From contig JAUIRK010000571.1 in NCBI GenBank assembly GCA_030549495.1, positions 62,001-126,000 of the forward strand: DNA of 64,000 nucleotides, read 5' to 3'. Source of the stretch: Nectonema munidae (lineage: Eukaryota; Nematomorpha; Nectonematoida; Nectonematidae). The notes under the pieces were generated by a model. That model had not been told where the DNA came from. It saw only the letters and a list, made by a program, of their open reading frames with translations, and ran no database searches. Position numbers and translations under genes: made by a program. Of this stretch, positions 1 through 14,723 are shown piece after piece. Positions within the stretch are counted from its first letter, which is position 1, and every line of letters begins with the position of its first letter.

Positions 1-489
1 GTTTACGTAGATAAACAGTACCCCCGTTTTTGGCAATTAATCCGGGTGAAATGCGAGTGTTAACGATTAATTGATGTTTTGATTTTTTTTAGATTTAAAT
101 TAAATTCCAACAAATTCATCTTCTGGTGGAATTGATTAGAAGCGAAATATTATAAATTCATATACATTCGTAAATTCACGATATGGAACGATTTTGAAAA
201 TACAAGAATCGTATTTTTTTACAAAATATGCTTAAGATTCAACTTTCTATAGTACTTAACTAAACGGATGATTTCTGTGTATCATGTGATTTTCCATATC
301 ATGCTACTCTTAATTTTTTCAAACCAAAACAGAATTTTGTGATACATCGCGTGTATCTTTCTAATTACACGGATGACTTTATTCTAACTTCATACTTGCA
401 TGACCTATATATTTTTTGAAAAAAAGTATTTAGCTGCATAAGTTTGTATTCATCTGTGTGTAAACTCATTCGTTTTAGCAGTGCAAGGA

Positions 490-645
490 AATGTAGACAC
501 CATGGGATGTTTTCTTTGAGAAGCGACAATTGCGCTGTTTTTAAAGCGAACTATGAAGAAAAAAGACTTGATAGGGGATTGAAGCCAAGACCTTAAGTTA
601 TCGAAGCCCAGTATCTAACCAACCTTACTCACGTCCCCTTAAATT
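490..645 (-). repeat. tRNA-derived SINE, family A (old copy)
   Basis: On the minus strand the copy starts GGGGACGTGAGTAAGG, followed by box A-like GGTTGGTTAGATACTGG and a box B-like region that is altered (GCTTCAATCC). The GCGCAATTGT and AAAACATCCC tail shared with copies at 14581, 21311, 27105 and 49322 is present. It is diverged, so an old insertion. Confidence 0.75.
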
Positions 646-652
646 TAATGTC

Positions 653-737
653 TTAATCCTTCCAAACCCCGAAATATTAAAGAATACGATTTTCATTTCT
701 TGGGAGAGTGGTATTATCCTGTTCTTCAAAGGATTAA
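653..737. mobile_element. TTAA-flanked MITE, short copy
   Basis: TTAA at 653 and at 734 bracket inverted ends (TCCTTCCAAA at left, TCTTCAAAGGA at right). The interior ATTTTCATTTCTTGG is shared, in reverse, with the copy at 1925. Confidence 0.55.
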
Positions 738-1924
738 GTGTGATAGGATAATAGATAAGGCTATGTGCATTTTAACTTAAAAATATGTTCATTTTTGAAT
801 GATGTAAAAATTAGTGTATTTAAAATGAAAACGCCCTTACAGTTTAAGCAAAAGGAACCAAAATTTTCAAGTTGCGATGCAGATGTACCAAAGCTTTTTA
901 TGTAATGATTCTTCTTTTCAATCAATTCATAATCCACTTTTTTGAAAACAATTTTTAAGCAATTTTTTAAGAAAGATCATTTTTGTTATTATCAAGGATT
1001 ATAAAATGCTACAAAATCTTCTTTTTTTTTATCAAAAGACATTATCTTATTTAGATGAAACCTACTTTTCTTTTCACTTTTTTAATTAATTGAAAATTTT
1101 ATTTGCTTTTTTGAAGCTAAATAAACACGTTTAACGTGTCTAAAGTGAATAGTGGCAGGACCAAGTAATTTATTTGTTAAAAAAAATTTTGGTTTTTATA
1201 CTTAAGAAAAATGGAAAGATTAATTAACAATTGTATTTAATTCAAACATTAAAAATATGCAATGTTTTGATGAAAATTAATGTGATGGCTGACGCTGTTT
1301 AGATTTTGGCATTACTCTCAAGGTCGAAGCAAATAGCCTCAATTATAGTTATATAAGTCAGTTGCCATTCTTTTTGATTCTTAATTTTTCCATTGAATCT
1401 TTTTTATTTCACTGGTTATAAAATGGAATGCAATTTATCATCTGACAAACACACATCTCCTTTGAGGAATTTTATTATGTAGAATCAATCATATGCAGGT
1501 TTTAATAAGAGTGACAGATGCTAAATTCGAACTGACAAATGCGCAAACAATGATAAGCCAGAAGCAGTAGTCTTTAAAAATATTATAAATCTTTTTAAGT
1601 CGACGTCCAAAGTTCCATTATAATTTTTAAGGAGTCCTTACATGAAAAAGATTTATAAAATACGGGGACCTTGAAAAAAGAATTGTACAATATAGCGGTT
1701 ACACAAATGCAAATAAACGGGATATGTGTTAATGTAAGTTTTCATCTTGCTAATTTTTAACTTTACAGCTGTCAATCACTGCCATCAAGTGCCAAGTTAA
1801 TCTTATGCAACCAAAATAAAGAAGCATGTCAAAGTACTTTATACACATACGATTAGAGACTCTACTTGAGTCATGATTGTGTCAATTTATTATCTTTTTT
1901 ATCATATACTGTTATAATTAGATT

Positions 1925-2055
1925 TTAACGCTTTGAGGAAACGTGTACGCCCAGTTTCCCAAGAAATGAAAATCTTCTGCTTTAAATATTTAAAATGGAT
2001 TGAGAAGAAAGCAGATAATAATTAGTATTCAAAATTGTTGTCCTGAAAGGGTTAA
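1925..2055. mobile_element. TTAA-flanked MITE
   Basis: TTAA repeats at 1925 and 2052 enclose terminal inverted repeats CGCTTTGAGGA and TCCTGAAAGGG. TTAA target duplication is known for piggyBac and Kolobok transposons, so this is a likely non-autonomous derivative of one of those. Confidence 0.65.
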
Positions 2056-4651
2056 AATATCAAATATTTAATTATAAATTTCATATTACGTGATAATTTA
2101 TATGCAAATGAGTAAGGAAACAAATCTTATTAATAACAAAAATTTAATAAAAAGTGAATCGCCATTTTACACTTTTAGGCCGAGTGGGATAACAGTGTCT
2201 GATAAAATAAAATGCGTCTGCTTTAAGTTATATAAATTCACTTATAAAATAAGTGAACAAGTCGTTTAAAAAACATCAGGATGAGAATGGAAAGGATGGA
2301 GCAGTAAAACAAGTTTCAAAATAAATTTTTTTGGAAATTATTTGAAAATATTTATAAAAAAAGTGCCTCTCGTTGACTGTTTGTTGGTTGGAGATTGGAT
2401 CAACGACAGTCCGCGCAATATGCAGTTTCGGCTATATTTTGAAATTTCTGTACGGTACGTTAGCTCAGTGCGATTTCTAACGTAGTACGTTTTTTTAATC
2501 GAAACTTTGTTTGTATATAAATAACTTTACCAATTTGAGTGATAGGATAACATATTCCAGAAGTTTTATGATTTATTTATTCCTTAAGTTTCACCTATTG
2601 CAATTTAATTGATTTACTTAATCCATTTCATCCAAACCAAAGCAAACGAGTAATTTGATATAAAAGAACATTAAAAGCAAAAAACCTTTGCGTAAGTCAA
2701 AACTGACAATGGAATCAAAGCAAAAGAGAAATATAACTTATTGAAAACAGTTTCTGGATTATGAACTTTTAAATTTTCTGCTCAAAAATACGTCAAATAC
2801 TTGAGTTGATGTTATAAAATTCAAGCTTACATTTAAACACGATATCGTAGACTTTTACTGATACTTTGAGAACGAGTAGAGCAATGTACCAAGAAATGAA
2901 AATCGTACGAGAGTTGCAATAATTGAATTTAAAATAAAATTTGCAAATTTTATGTGCTGCTTGAATTTTGCTCACCAAACTCCATTATTTCAAATTGACT
3001 TCTTTTAACTCTCTATCAACGGATAATACGAAAAAATTATTAAAATTTTAAAATACATAATACTAAATAATATTAGAGAAATTTGTTTTCAGCGTAAAAA
3101 CAACAAACAAATCTTTTTGATCCGGTTCCATTACGTTTATAACGTTTAGATTTTTTTTCGAAATTTCAATACGTTTTTTAAATACCGTTTTTTTATTCCG
3201 ATACGATTTTACGATAGCTCGGTAACCTAGGCCATCATTTCTGAAAGTAGAAGTTATTGGCGTGTAAGTGTGAGTACCTGGTATTTAAAAATAAATTCGT
3301 ATACACATTTTTGATACTTTACTTTTTGTATAAAATTTATCATTATTCAAAGTTGTCAAACTAAATAGCATCTTCTATCTCATCAACACAAGCAATCGGG
3401 GTGTTGCAAGGATGAAAATGAAATAAAGGCTTCTTGACGCTTCTATTTTTCATATTCGTAGTGTTATAAAGAAAGTAGAGAGCTTTCCTAAGAAATTAAT
3501 ATTTATTTCAATATGATGTACGAGAGCACTTCCATGTTTTGTGTATGGTATATAGAGATGTGCACTTTTTTGCACATCCATCTCCTCTACAATTCTATCA
3601 TAAAATATTAATTATTCGAATACATTATTATTATTATTATTAACATTTCTCCTACGATCGTCATTATTATTTACATGAGAATGATTTTTCCTCTTTTTTT
3701 TTATTTATCATTTTAATATTTGCAGCATCAATTGCACTTTCCTTCCTCTTTCAAATTTTATGAACACTGTTCACTCCTCTCTCACTTTCCACTCATTCTC
3801 GTGTTTGGCGCGTTTCCTTGAGTCCTTTTTATTTAGGATCGCAATTTCACCATTCCTTGGATGCTTTGCATCGCGTCCCATTGATTGAATGTACACATGA
3901 TCAAAAATTAGCCGACACTTTCTTTGTATTACGTATTTTAATTCATTTTTGGTGGTAAATTCTTTATGTTTCATTGTTTTAATGGCATATACATGTGTGT
4001 GTGTATGTGTGTGTGAGTTTGTGTGTGTTTGTGAATTTAAAGTATATTGGTAGTTAGGTATTTTAATGAAAGAGCAGAGAGGCTTGTTTTTCACAAGGAA
4101 GTAGCTTTAGCTAAATTCACAATTAACTCTTTTCTCTTTGTATCCTATACAATACACATATATACATTACATGTGGAGATATAGCAGTTATTTTTTTATA
4201 TATATACATTTATTATGTACTCTATCATATCCACTACTTTACACTGAAGTAGGCCTTCTCTGTATATCTGCATTTTTCTTGTAAAACTTAAATTATATGA
4301 GAGTGTGTTTGAGTTTGATTCAGGAATGATGAAATCGAAGTAATTTTTATCGATTAACACTGATAAATCAACTTTTTTCGCGATTATCTCGCAATTTGCT
4401 GCTACTCATGCAACGACTATTCATTATAGTCTAAAAATCAAACCACGCGCCTCATATACACCACAACCACGACAGAATCGTGTCTTCTTCACTTTTTAAA
4501 ACAACACGCTTTTACTAATGCCTGCTGTGAGGTTTTAACTTTTTTGAATTGATATTCATTTTAGCACTGCCGTTAACGTCTTTTGTAAACTCTTGCTTCC
4601 TGCTTCTGATTTGCGTGCCCCCTTAAAAACGTAGACCAGGCAACGCTTGAG

Positions 4652-4736
4652 ATGTGGTTTTTTCTTGCGTTCGCTGTGTATGTCAATGCCAATTTCGCCA
4701 GTGTCATGAGCACGCCTTCACTTCACTCTGAAAGTA
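4652..4736 (+). CDS. Candidate first coding exon: signal peptide
   Basis: The ATG at 4652 opens a 28-codon stretch beginning MWFFLAFAVYVNANFA, which reads like a cleavable signal peptide with a probable cut after NANFA. A GTAAGA donor follows at 4737 and leaves one base over. The Ig1 exon at 26269 starts with two bases that complete a codon, so the join is in frame and would read ...HSES-N-APFF. A G at -3 gives the ATG acceptable context. The surrounding 4400-4860 is less AT-rich than its neighbours, as expected for a 5' UTR and first exon. In known Lar proteins a signal sequence directly precedes Ig1, and long first introns are common. The link across 21.5 kb is inference; an in-frame reading without the splice also exists to 4846. 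Confidence 0.4.
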
Positions 4737-6989
4737 GTAAGAAACTTTATATTTCCTTTCCCAAATCTTGCCTTCCTTTTAGTCGCCTTGTCACATCCAC
4801 CTGCCCAGCCAAAGACCCGTTTAGTCTCACCGTGATCTCTGTATGAAAATCTTGATTTAAACCAGAATGATCCCAAGATATGTAATGTAGAACCCAACAA
4901 AAAGCGTTTATAAATGCAGACGATTTTTATTTTTGTGAAGTCATTTCATCCTAGAAAAAAGATTAAGTAATTTCATATAAAAGTACCTTAACATCAATAA
5001 ATTATCTGTGCTAGTTAAAACTGACGATGGAAAGAAAGCAGTTGAGGTAGTTTCATTTCAAATTACTTAATGTCTAAAACTTTTAATTGCATCAAATTGA
5101 TTAAACAAACTAATTGACTATAACTATCTAACCAACTAAATTACTAACCAAGTATTTAACTAACTATCGTGCTACCTAACTTGCAGCTGACGTTATGACT
5201 GGTTAACTAGTTTAGTGGATAGTTGCCTTAGGTCCGCGGTAGCAAGCCTTTTATAGGGTACGGACGTAACTTAGTGTTTTCGGTTGATGCTACGCCAAAT
5301 GTTTTATTCTTTTTTTGAAGCTTAAAGTAATCATTGATGCTCTTATAAGGAATGAAAATTTTCGACCACTATGGTCCTTAACAGATCAACTGCTTTCAAA
5401 ACAAAAGTGATACCATGTCTAGCTCTTATAAATGGAAATAGAATCATATAAAATTCTTACACAAATCTAATTTGAAAAATTTCAATTGAATAAAATTTTA
5501 CTCCACCTTTATCAATTTTCTCAACAACATTTTATTTAAAATTTTCCAAAATAAATTTTCTTCTCATTATTTATGTTAAAACTGTGGAAACTGTTTTTAT
5601 GCGCCTTACCTTTTTTCAGTGTGAAAGATCTCAAAAAAGAATTACTAATTTTTAACATAGAAAGTGGTCACTTTCAACATATATATAGGGAGCGTATTTA
5701 GGATGTTTACTAGGAGAGCAACGTTCAATTCTTCTTTTTTTAAACTTTTTTCCTTTCTGACTTTTACAAGATAGCATTTATTTAATATTACAACAGTAAT
5801 GCTGCACTTAATAGTATTTTTAAGTTAATTAAAAAAAAAACAAATCTTTTCTTTCTTAATATATTTTGATTTGAAATTTTCCTTGTTCCTCTTTTTACTT
5901 TTAAATGCTCTTTCAAAAAAGAAAATATTCATGAATATTGTTGTATGTGAATGCTCTGTTATCGAGTTTAAAGCATTTTTCTCATCTAGCTGCCCCTATA
6001 TATATGTATGTATAAACAATAATAATAATATATAATAATATCTTTATTTCTAAAGTTTCACAAAAATGGATGCCAGGTAGTATAAACAATTTTTACATCA
6101 ATATAAAATTGATAAGCGCAATAAAAATATGAGAAAAACATGAAAGAAATTTACGACGGGGGAAGGGTGAATAAAAAATTAGTGAGAAAAAATTTTAATA
6201 TTATCTTTTAAAATAAAATTTTTTTTTGAAAAAAGTCTACAACTTCTCAATTTAATAGTTAAAAATGTATTGTTGTACATTTATTCTATCTTCAACTTTT
6301 CAAAATTTATGCCAAGGGCTGTTTGCAGGCGATTAACGAACTTACCCATTAAGAATCTCTCCATACACTTTCATGTGTTGATAAATTTTATCCTACTTGG
6401 AGTTAACTTCTACTGGCGCGGAATCTTTTTTTCCAAACGGCTTAGTCTTATAGTATACCAATATAAAGTAGGTTAACATTTAAAATAATTTTGTAGATTA
6501 GCATAAATATGGAAATATTATTGATAGATGGATGGAAAAAGGGAAAATAAAATTCCAAACCTTGCAAAGTAGTGGAGGGAGAAAGTATTGTGCTTTTCGA
6601 AGAAGTTAGTGTCCTAGGTAATTGGATATGCCATTTTGTTAGAACTTGGCTAACTTGAACACATTTTTCATTTCTATTGAAAAGTATGTCAATTAAGACA
6701 GAGGAAATGAACATTTTTAAAAACTAAAATTTTAAATCCTCTTTTATTCAAAGCTACTTTTAGCGAACAGAGTAAAAATGAAAGCATTTTCAGACGACTG
6801 AAATGTTTTATATATAAGGACAACTTCTTAACCTCGGATCAGCAGACCCTAATAATCCTTTCAATCGGGTCTGTGTTAATATTTTTCAAGGCATAGAACC
6901 TAATTCACACAACATATCTTCACTTTTTGAATTGTCAAATTTTGATTAATTCCATGCTATATCACTTTTTCTACTATCTCTTTTTTGTG

Positions 6990-7120
6990 GTTTTTACTTA
7001 TAATTTTTTGAATTTTACTTATAATTTTTTTAAAATTATAAAATAATAAAATTATAAAATAGTAAAAATTTTACTTATAATTTTTTACTTATAATTTTTT
7101 GAATTTTTTTACTTATATTT
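6990..7120. repeat. AT-rich minisatellite
   Basis: The unit ACTTATAATTTTTTGAATTT, full or partial, recurs about five times up to the foldback at 7121. Confidence 0.6.
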
Positions 7121-7305
7121 TTTTGGCTAAATGTAAACTTCAATTTTTTAAGTTTACATTTAGCCAAAAAAATTTACTTCATGGTACTCTCAATTTACGC
7201 ATGGTGCTTAAATTGTCGTAAATCTGTTGATAAAGTTGAAGTTGATTTAAAACTAAACCATTTCACGCATAATGGGTCCTGCCAGCATTTAATTGATAGC
7301 TTTTT
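7121..7305. repeat. Foldback plus repeat unit R1, copy 1
   Basis: 7124-7146 and 7150-7172 are near-perfect inverted arms of about 20 bp (GGCTAAATGTAAACTT and its complement) around a short T-rich loop. The right arm leads into about 140 bp that recur almost unchanged at 23668. The shared part has an open frame with AWCLNCRKSVDKVEVDLKL and NHFTH, a CxxC with downstream histidines. I do not recognise the family. Confidence 0.75.
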
Positions 7306-8911
7306 TGTGGTTTTTTTACTTAGTTTCAAATTGCATATAATTCAGAATTCGTCCGTACTCTGTTTCATAATGTTCATTTCATATATACTCCAGGTGCTTC
7401 TATATATTTAGCGAGATGGAGGGATTGTTGTCATTTATAGAGAAGATGCTCTCATCTTTCAATACTGTTATTGTTTCTTTTTTTGCATAAATCCATCAAG
7501 GACTTAGAAAATCGAGTGTTATATTAAAAATGAGGATGTCATAAGTGTGATAAATCTTTTTCTTGCATCGATTTTAATTATTAGCAACTATTTAGAGAAG
7601 CTTCGAATCAAAACCTCCTTTCCACGATATTAAAATGAGTTGAATATGCAAAAATTGGCATAACGCAAACTGAACCTAAACATTAAATGCCTCTATGCCT
7701 TCCTCTATTTTCGATATGGCACTTCATTTTATTATTTCTTCTCAAAAATTTATGGTGCGCCTGCTGAATCGATTTACACAATTTTTTTCATATTTGCATA
7801 TCAAAGATCAATAAAGTATTCAACCAAATTCCTTGTGACATTTTATGCAAAAATTTTCTATTCTCCACTTTTTCCTTTTTTGCAAACATTCCCCCACAGC
7901 TCATTATGGAAAAAATATTAAATTAAAAAATATGATGGATCTTGTGTCCACAGCTAAGCGCAAAATAAATGATTTCGCAATATTTGGGCGTACAACGACA
8001 TTATTTTAATTAATAAAATTTTCACTATATTTTCTATCATATTTTAGGGTAAAATGATCGTTAGTTTTGTTTTATCAAGTTTTAAATGATTCAACAAATT
8101 TATTGAATAAATAAATGAAGGGAAAATTAAAAGTAGTTATCTGGTATATGAGATAAAAAAAACTCATGACAAAGGGTAGACAAATCTATAAAGTCAATTT
8201 TTTATTTTAACAATTTAAAGATTTTTTTTTATTTTTGTGTTCTTGTTATGTTAACAAAATATTTTTATAATTTATATTGAAAATTTAACACATTTTTTTA
8301 TTAACTCCACAAAAATGATAGATTAAGGTTAATATTTCTTTCACCTGGGTCAATTTTTTACTATAAAAAAGTCAATAATTTGAACATTTTTTGATCAGTT
8401 TTTAACTGCCCTACTGATTGCAGAATAATTTTTGGGTCAATTTTTTTACAAATAAAGTCAACTTTTTGAAGGGTGGTCCATTTTTGGAGAATTTATAGGT
8501 CAATGTATTTTGACCCTATACATTCTTAAGTGATAATAAATTGCAGAGGAAGGAAAGAAGAAAACAAAACTATTAGAAAGCAAGAAATGATAGAACCATA
8601 GAATTCATAAGAGGGAATAAGGCATGTTAAATTGAAAATATACAATCAGAATTGTTATACGAAATGCACAGTTATTTGATACGTAGAATGAAAAGATCTA
8701 ACAAGTGCACTGAGGATGGTAAACACGCAAAATCTTAGAGAAACTGCATTTAAACTTTTGGCAATTTCTTCCAATCATAATTTCAAAAAATTCAGACGAT
8801 TTCTCAATTTTAGGCCAATTTTGAAATAGAGCTTAATGTCGTCAAGGCAAAGGTGTTGGAAATACTTTTTTCAAATTGAAAATAAGACACTTACTGCTCA
8901 ATATTTATGGC

Positions 8912-9097
8912 TTAACTCTTTCAGGCATAATACGTCACCTTCGGAGCATATTTGACAGAAATGATAATCGTTTTCTTTAAATTCCATTGAGAAAGGAAGC
9001 AGAGGAAACATTTACAAAATTTTGTGTCTTCAAAGAATAAATTTAAAAAGAAAATGAGAGGATCAATTTTGGAAAATCAATGCTCTGAAAGAGTTAA
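8912..9097. mobile_element. TTAA-flanked MITE
   Basis: TTAA at 8912 and 9094. Terminal inverted repeats are CTCTTTCAGGCAT and ATGCTCTGAAAGAG, the same family as 1925 and 55906. Confidence 0.7.
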
Positions 9098-12000
9098 AAT
9101 ATAACTTTATATTTAATTTGTTCGCAAAAGTGGCCAATCTCTTATTACTTTGCTCCTACATTAATAAAAGTCATTTTGTGGAGGTAGACTTTTTTCGAAT
9201 ACCTTTATTTTTCCAAATTTTGAATGAAATGCTTATAACAATTTGTGAACTAATTTAAAACTATGCTTTTGAAACGATGGAGACCTATATGTGCTTATTT
9301 TTCTCGACTTGCTTATAAAGTTGGTAATTATACTTAAATTGTTTTGAAAAATGCTATAACATTTCTTCACAAAGAAACCAAAGTATTAAAATCGTTTGCA
9401 ATTAAAAATTTTAATTAAAAAATGTCCTGCTTCAAACAGGTTTGACGACGATTCTAGATAATGATAATGATTCTCTGAATTTTCTAAATACAATTTTGGT
9501 TCTGTTTACAATTTTTTCATTTTTAAAAATCTGATTTTGACTCTGATTCTATCTTATTATTCTCTCTTATTAGTAAAAAAATATTTGTAAATATTTACAC
9601 CCGAGTTTAGCTAACTGGGGAAAAATGGATTTCTTTAGTTTCCAGTAGCTTATTAGATCATCCATCATCTGTGCTGATGCAGAAATATTAATATAATGTT
9701 TTTTCATATCTGCCAAACTGATGTTCATGACTTCTGGCTCTAGAGATGAAAAAATCTTTTTCTACCCGTGGTTTCTACTCTGTAACTTGTCATCTAATTG
9801 TAGGTAGGCAAGGTAATGTGTAGTTCAGTTGTTAGTGTTTCACGAAACCCTATTCGTTCACCTGATGTATTTCAGCGAAGCTTACAACGCTACAATTATT
9901 AGGAGAATATGATTTTTCTAATCCTTTAAGTTACTTACTAAGTTTTAAATTACGGTTGTAAGAATTTTTGTGATTCTGTTTATGAATCGACCTTAACTCT
10001 TTGGTTCAACAACTGCATAGTATTTTTATAATACTATGACACTTAGACTGCTCATCTATTCTAGGATTGATCTGAAAATCTTGATTGTAATTATTTAAAT
10101 TTTGCAAAGATATCTATCATTAACCAATTTGTTTCCATCGTCATTTTCAAATGGCGAAAAAGATCAACCTGATTAAAATTATCACAAATTTAAATACTAA
10201 AAAGTTAAGACTAATCACCGAATTTCTTTTCAATGAAGTTTTGTATATATAAAACCGACGATTTTTATTTCTATATACATCGGTGTTAAACTTGTCCTCA
10301 AAGAATGAAGGAGGTAATTTTACATCAAAATACGTCTCTTTCTGTGATCAAATGGGGTAAATGAAAAACAAATACCATTTTTCATTTTTTTATTCATTAT
10401 GAATCCTAAAAAAGACTAGAAAATTTATGGATACCTAAACATACTTTTTTATTTATAGTTACCTCTTAATAATACAACAGTTTGTAGTGCTCTTTAGAAA
10501 CCAGGCATTCTTTTTTCATCTCCATCCTCCTGGTTCTCTTTCAATTTTTTTTATTTGAAGAGACAAGAAACTTTTTCTTTTTTAGGAAATACGATATATA
10601 TAAATAAAAATAGAATTTTTATAAATAACTTTTTTTTTGAAAAAAATTTTTTTTTGGAATTATTTTATAACATATTCATTCCCAAAAAAAGTAATTTTTT
10701 ATTAAATTTATAAAAAATTATTTAAAAAATTTATTTATCGAAAAATAATAGTTTTTTAAATATTTTTCAATAAAAAAGATTTATAAAAATTATTTTTATA
10801 TATTCAAATTTGATATAAAAAATATTATTAAAAACCATTTTTTATTATTTCCCAGCCAGTTATTTTCTTTGCTGATAAAATTAAAAACATATAAGTTTAT
10901 AATAGCTATTCAAATTAGTATTAAGTAACATAATAATTAAACATTTGCTTTGAACACAGTGCTGTAGTTCTCCTGAAACACATTTATATTTTTGTAACAG
11001 ACTAAAAAGTTTTCTAATGCTTCTAGAAATTTTATTAATTTAAAAATTTTATAGAGATCCCTCTCGCCCCTCGGTAGCTGCATATACATACAAAACAATG
11101 AAATCTTTAATGGAGAGTTGAATGAAAAGGGTTCGTAAAAAATTGGCGTTTTTGTGGTATAAATGAATTTCCCACAGCTCTTCTATTCTGTGAAGTGTTC
11201 CTTATTTTAATTAGATTTTTTATTTTTTTCCATGGTAACAGAACAATGGATGGCTTTGTGCAGTTTTTGCAGTACACACACACACATACATATATATATG
11301 GATGAATTTTTTCATTAACAAATTGTAATTATTCTTTTTGTGTCTGGATTAATATTTCATTATCTCTTTTCTTTGAAGCGTTTTCTAACAAATTGATTTT
11401 TGATAGGCGCTTCCTATGCGTCCTCTTTGTCGACTTCATTTTGTGACATGATTGCCTTTTGCTTTTGACAAGCTACTTTGCTTTTCCAACTTTCACGCCA
11501 AAAAGTAAAAAGTGAATCGCTTTTCAGAGATGATAATTGAGTTTATCTGGGACTCTGCTCTCCTCTCTTTGCCTGAAGTAAGCGCAAGGGGAGCGTATAC
11601 AGTCAGGATCTGTTTTTCCTTGCCATATACCCCAAACGTGATATTTGTCAATTGGTTAAATTTAATTTTTAAACACGCTTCAAATGAATTTCTTAAAACT
11701 CTTAATTCAATCAGTTAGAACGGGCGAAAGTCAATGAAAATAAAAAATTATGCAAAGTCAACAAAAAGTCCAAAAAAAAGAAAGAATTTTTCTTAAAGTC
11801 GAGTTTCAAAAGTATAAAAATAGAACATAACAAATCAACTTTTTACAAATAAAGTATACAAATTTATTTAAAAATTAGAATAATCAAATCTTTACACTCT
11901 GATCTGAGAGTTTTCTTAAAAGTAAAAACAAAATAAATTTATTTTTATAAAAATAATTACTCCTTACAATGCGTCAAATTATTTTTCTTCAAAAAGTATA

Positions 12001-13275
12001 AAAAAAAATATTGTAATTTTTAAGTCTGAATAAATTGTCCTATTTACTGTTTACTCTCCTATTTCTAAACAGTTAGCTTAATTAACTTTTTCTACGTATA
12101 ATTTTAATAAGAGATCAAAAAATGTCATTGAAGAAGTAAAAATGTTAAATAATTTTTTTATATAATATTCAAGGTAAATTTTACTATATTTATCATAGCA
12201 TCTTTCTTTTTACAACCCAAAATTACTTTTTTCCTAAAAAACAGTAATATGTTAGGTAGGCGACGTACAGAAGTTTAGTGAAATACCACAACATAAAAGA
12301 TTAAATATTCTTAATTTCAAATTAAAAAGTTTAAAATATAAAAAATTAAAAGATAAAAGATTTTAATTAATTTATTTATTACGCCAAAGTATTTCTAAGT
12401 TTTACTAATTGAATTGCATTACTCAACTCACTAACTAATTCAATTTACTGTAACTTAGTTTGTTAATCAAACAATTTTTTTCTTGGTGAAGTTAATTCTG
12501 TGATAAGCTCCTTTTTTTCTTCAATTGACTTTATTTTTGATGAAATTATTTCTTAAATTACAAAATGGAAAACCAAAGGCTCACGTATTTTGTTAAATAA
12601 ACTGTGTCACATCATTGTCAAAAGAATCTAAAAAATGGCATTGCAATTTTAATTTTAAAAGTAACTAATATCATGATAAAATCGATACCATCATTTGTAT
12701 TATTCATTAAAAATATTAGGAATTACAATGAGGGGTTTTATAAGAGAATTCTACCAAAATATTATTAATTCTTCCTTTCTCGTTTGTTCTCATCAAATGA
12801 ATGAACAAACTGAATTTAGGAGAAATTATCCTGTCTATTTTCATATTCATAAACCTGTGCTAGAATTAATTATTATTTTTGTTTATGTAATAATTTTGTC
12901 CTTATAAGATAATTGTTCAATTAATATTCACGAAATTCCACAGACATGGAAGTGCTTGTGTAAAATATATATGTGTGCATGTAGTATATACGATTTCACA
13001 TTTAGCATAAATCTAATTTTTGAATATTGATAAGAAGATGCCTTTGATTTATCCTTTGTCGGTCTAGATGTCACATAATTAGTGCGAATGAAAAACATCT
13101 AATAAACAGAAAAGAAGAAAAATTTTAATGTAATTTCTACGTTAAAAACATAATAAAAAGAAGAATAAGGAATGCCTTGAAACAATGAGTAAATTTTTCA
13201 TTCTTTTCTATTATATACTTTTTACATATAATTTAATTATTTTTTGTAATGTTCATTTCGATAAAAGCCATTCTT

Positions 13276-13500
<225 letters not shown>

Positions 13501-14580
13501 CATTTTCTTCTCTCTTAAACTTTTTTAAATTTAAGCATTTATTTATGAAATTTTTTATAATTAAATATTTCCATAATCACCTAAAAAACATATACCGGTT
13601 TAGATAAAACTTCAATGAAAAAACACATTGCAAAACAAATTAATTTTACTAAATTATCATTTATAATTTAAAAATAATTTAAATTATATAATTTTAGGCT
13701 GTACCATATATATAATATTTGCGAAATGAATATACAAATAAGCACCAATACAAAATTATAGCCGTATTACTTTAGACGCAATCTTCGGAATATCCAAAAG
13801 AAAATTTTATCTATGATGTAATATTTAATATATTTATTGCCATTGTCAAGTTATTCCAGATAATCTAAATAATTTATTGAAACCCTTCGAATTGGTAGGA
13901 AAACGTCGTAAGTTTTAGTTAATTAAAATATTTATTTTCAAAGACTTACTCGGTTTTTATATCTTAAAGAATTTGTTATTTGAAAAATTATTTTTGTCTT
14001 AATTAATCGATTCGGTCAGAGTGTTTTTTGTATAGAGATGAAAGTTCGTAAAATTTCTAATTTATGAAAAATCTTAAAATCTCTCATTTCAAAATGGCAT
14101 TCCAGAATTAAAGAAATCACTGGTAATAGATAAAAATTTCAGATCTAAAAATATTTTTTATCTCGATTTTTATTACAACTCCAAAAGTAAAAGGTAGTAA
14201 TTTTCAATAAATAAAAAACTAACCATCTAACTAGGTAAATAACTAAAAATAAAAGATTATTATTTAAAAAATAATTTTTTTATTGAAAAAAAAATATTTT
14301 TTTCTTATTTCAAATTTATAAAAAAAAATTTTATTCTATTTTATTTGATGCTCACATACCAAGATTATATAAAATTTAATTTTACATATATAAATGTCAC
14401 AGTCAAAAATTAACAGCGCCTCTATATCTAATATTTTTTATCCAATTTATTTCCTAGAATTGAAATGGTTAATTTTCTTAATAATCTAACTAACAATTTT
14501 ACTGATTAACAAACTATTAAACTGGATAACCGTACTAACTAACAAAACAACCGATCAATTAACAAACAAACAAATAAGGC

Positions 14581-14723
14581 GAAGGTGTCCTGGAATGTTT
14601 TCATCGAAAAGAAACAATTGCCCAGTTTGTATCGAACTATGCGAAAAGTAAGCTTGATGTGTGATCGAACCCAAGACTATGAGTTATCGAAATCAGCATC
14701 TAACCAACCTTACACACGCCCCC
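14581..14723 (-). repeat. tRNA-derived SINE, family A
   Basis: The minus strand reads GGGGGCGTGTGTAAGG, box A-like GGTTGGTTAGATGCTG, and box B-like GGGTTCGATC. The shared tail with an interrupted CAATTG block and AAAACATTCC follows. Full length for this family. Confidence 0.8.

Larger units (their letters stand above)
1..4651. other. AT-rich sequence upstream of the gene
   Basis: Apart from one SINE (490-645) and two MITEs (653-737, 1925-2055) I see no gene. Short open stretches here are not conserved-looking. 3955-4035 holds a small TG-rich run. 4400-4651 is somewhat richer in GC and could be promoter or 5' UTR of the candidate signal-peptide exon, but no core promoter motif is convincing. 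Confidence 0.6.

Noticed and set aside
3771-4094. 107-codon minus-strand open frame
   Set aside because: Its middle is His-Thr from a TG-rich run and no domain is recognisable.
5165-5290. Possible SINE or tRNA relic (TAGTTTAGTGGATAGTTGCC)
   Set aside because: Only a box A-like motif and higher GC; no shared tail with the two SINE families.
9790-9890. tRNA-like segment (GTGTAGTTCAGTTGTTAGTG)
   Set aside because: It resembles a D-arm/box A, but no cloverleaf or good box B follows, and no second copy was found.
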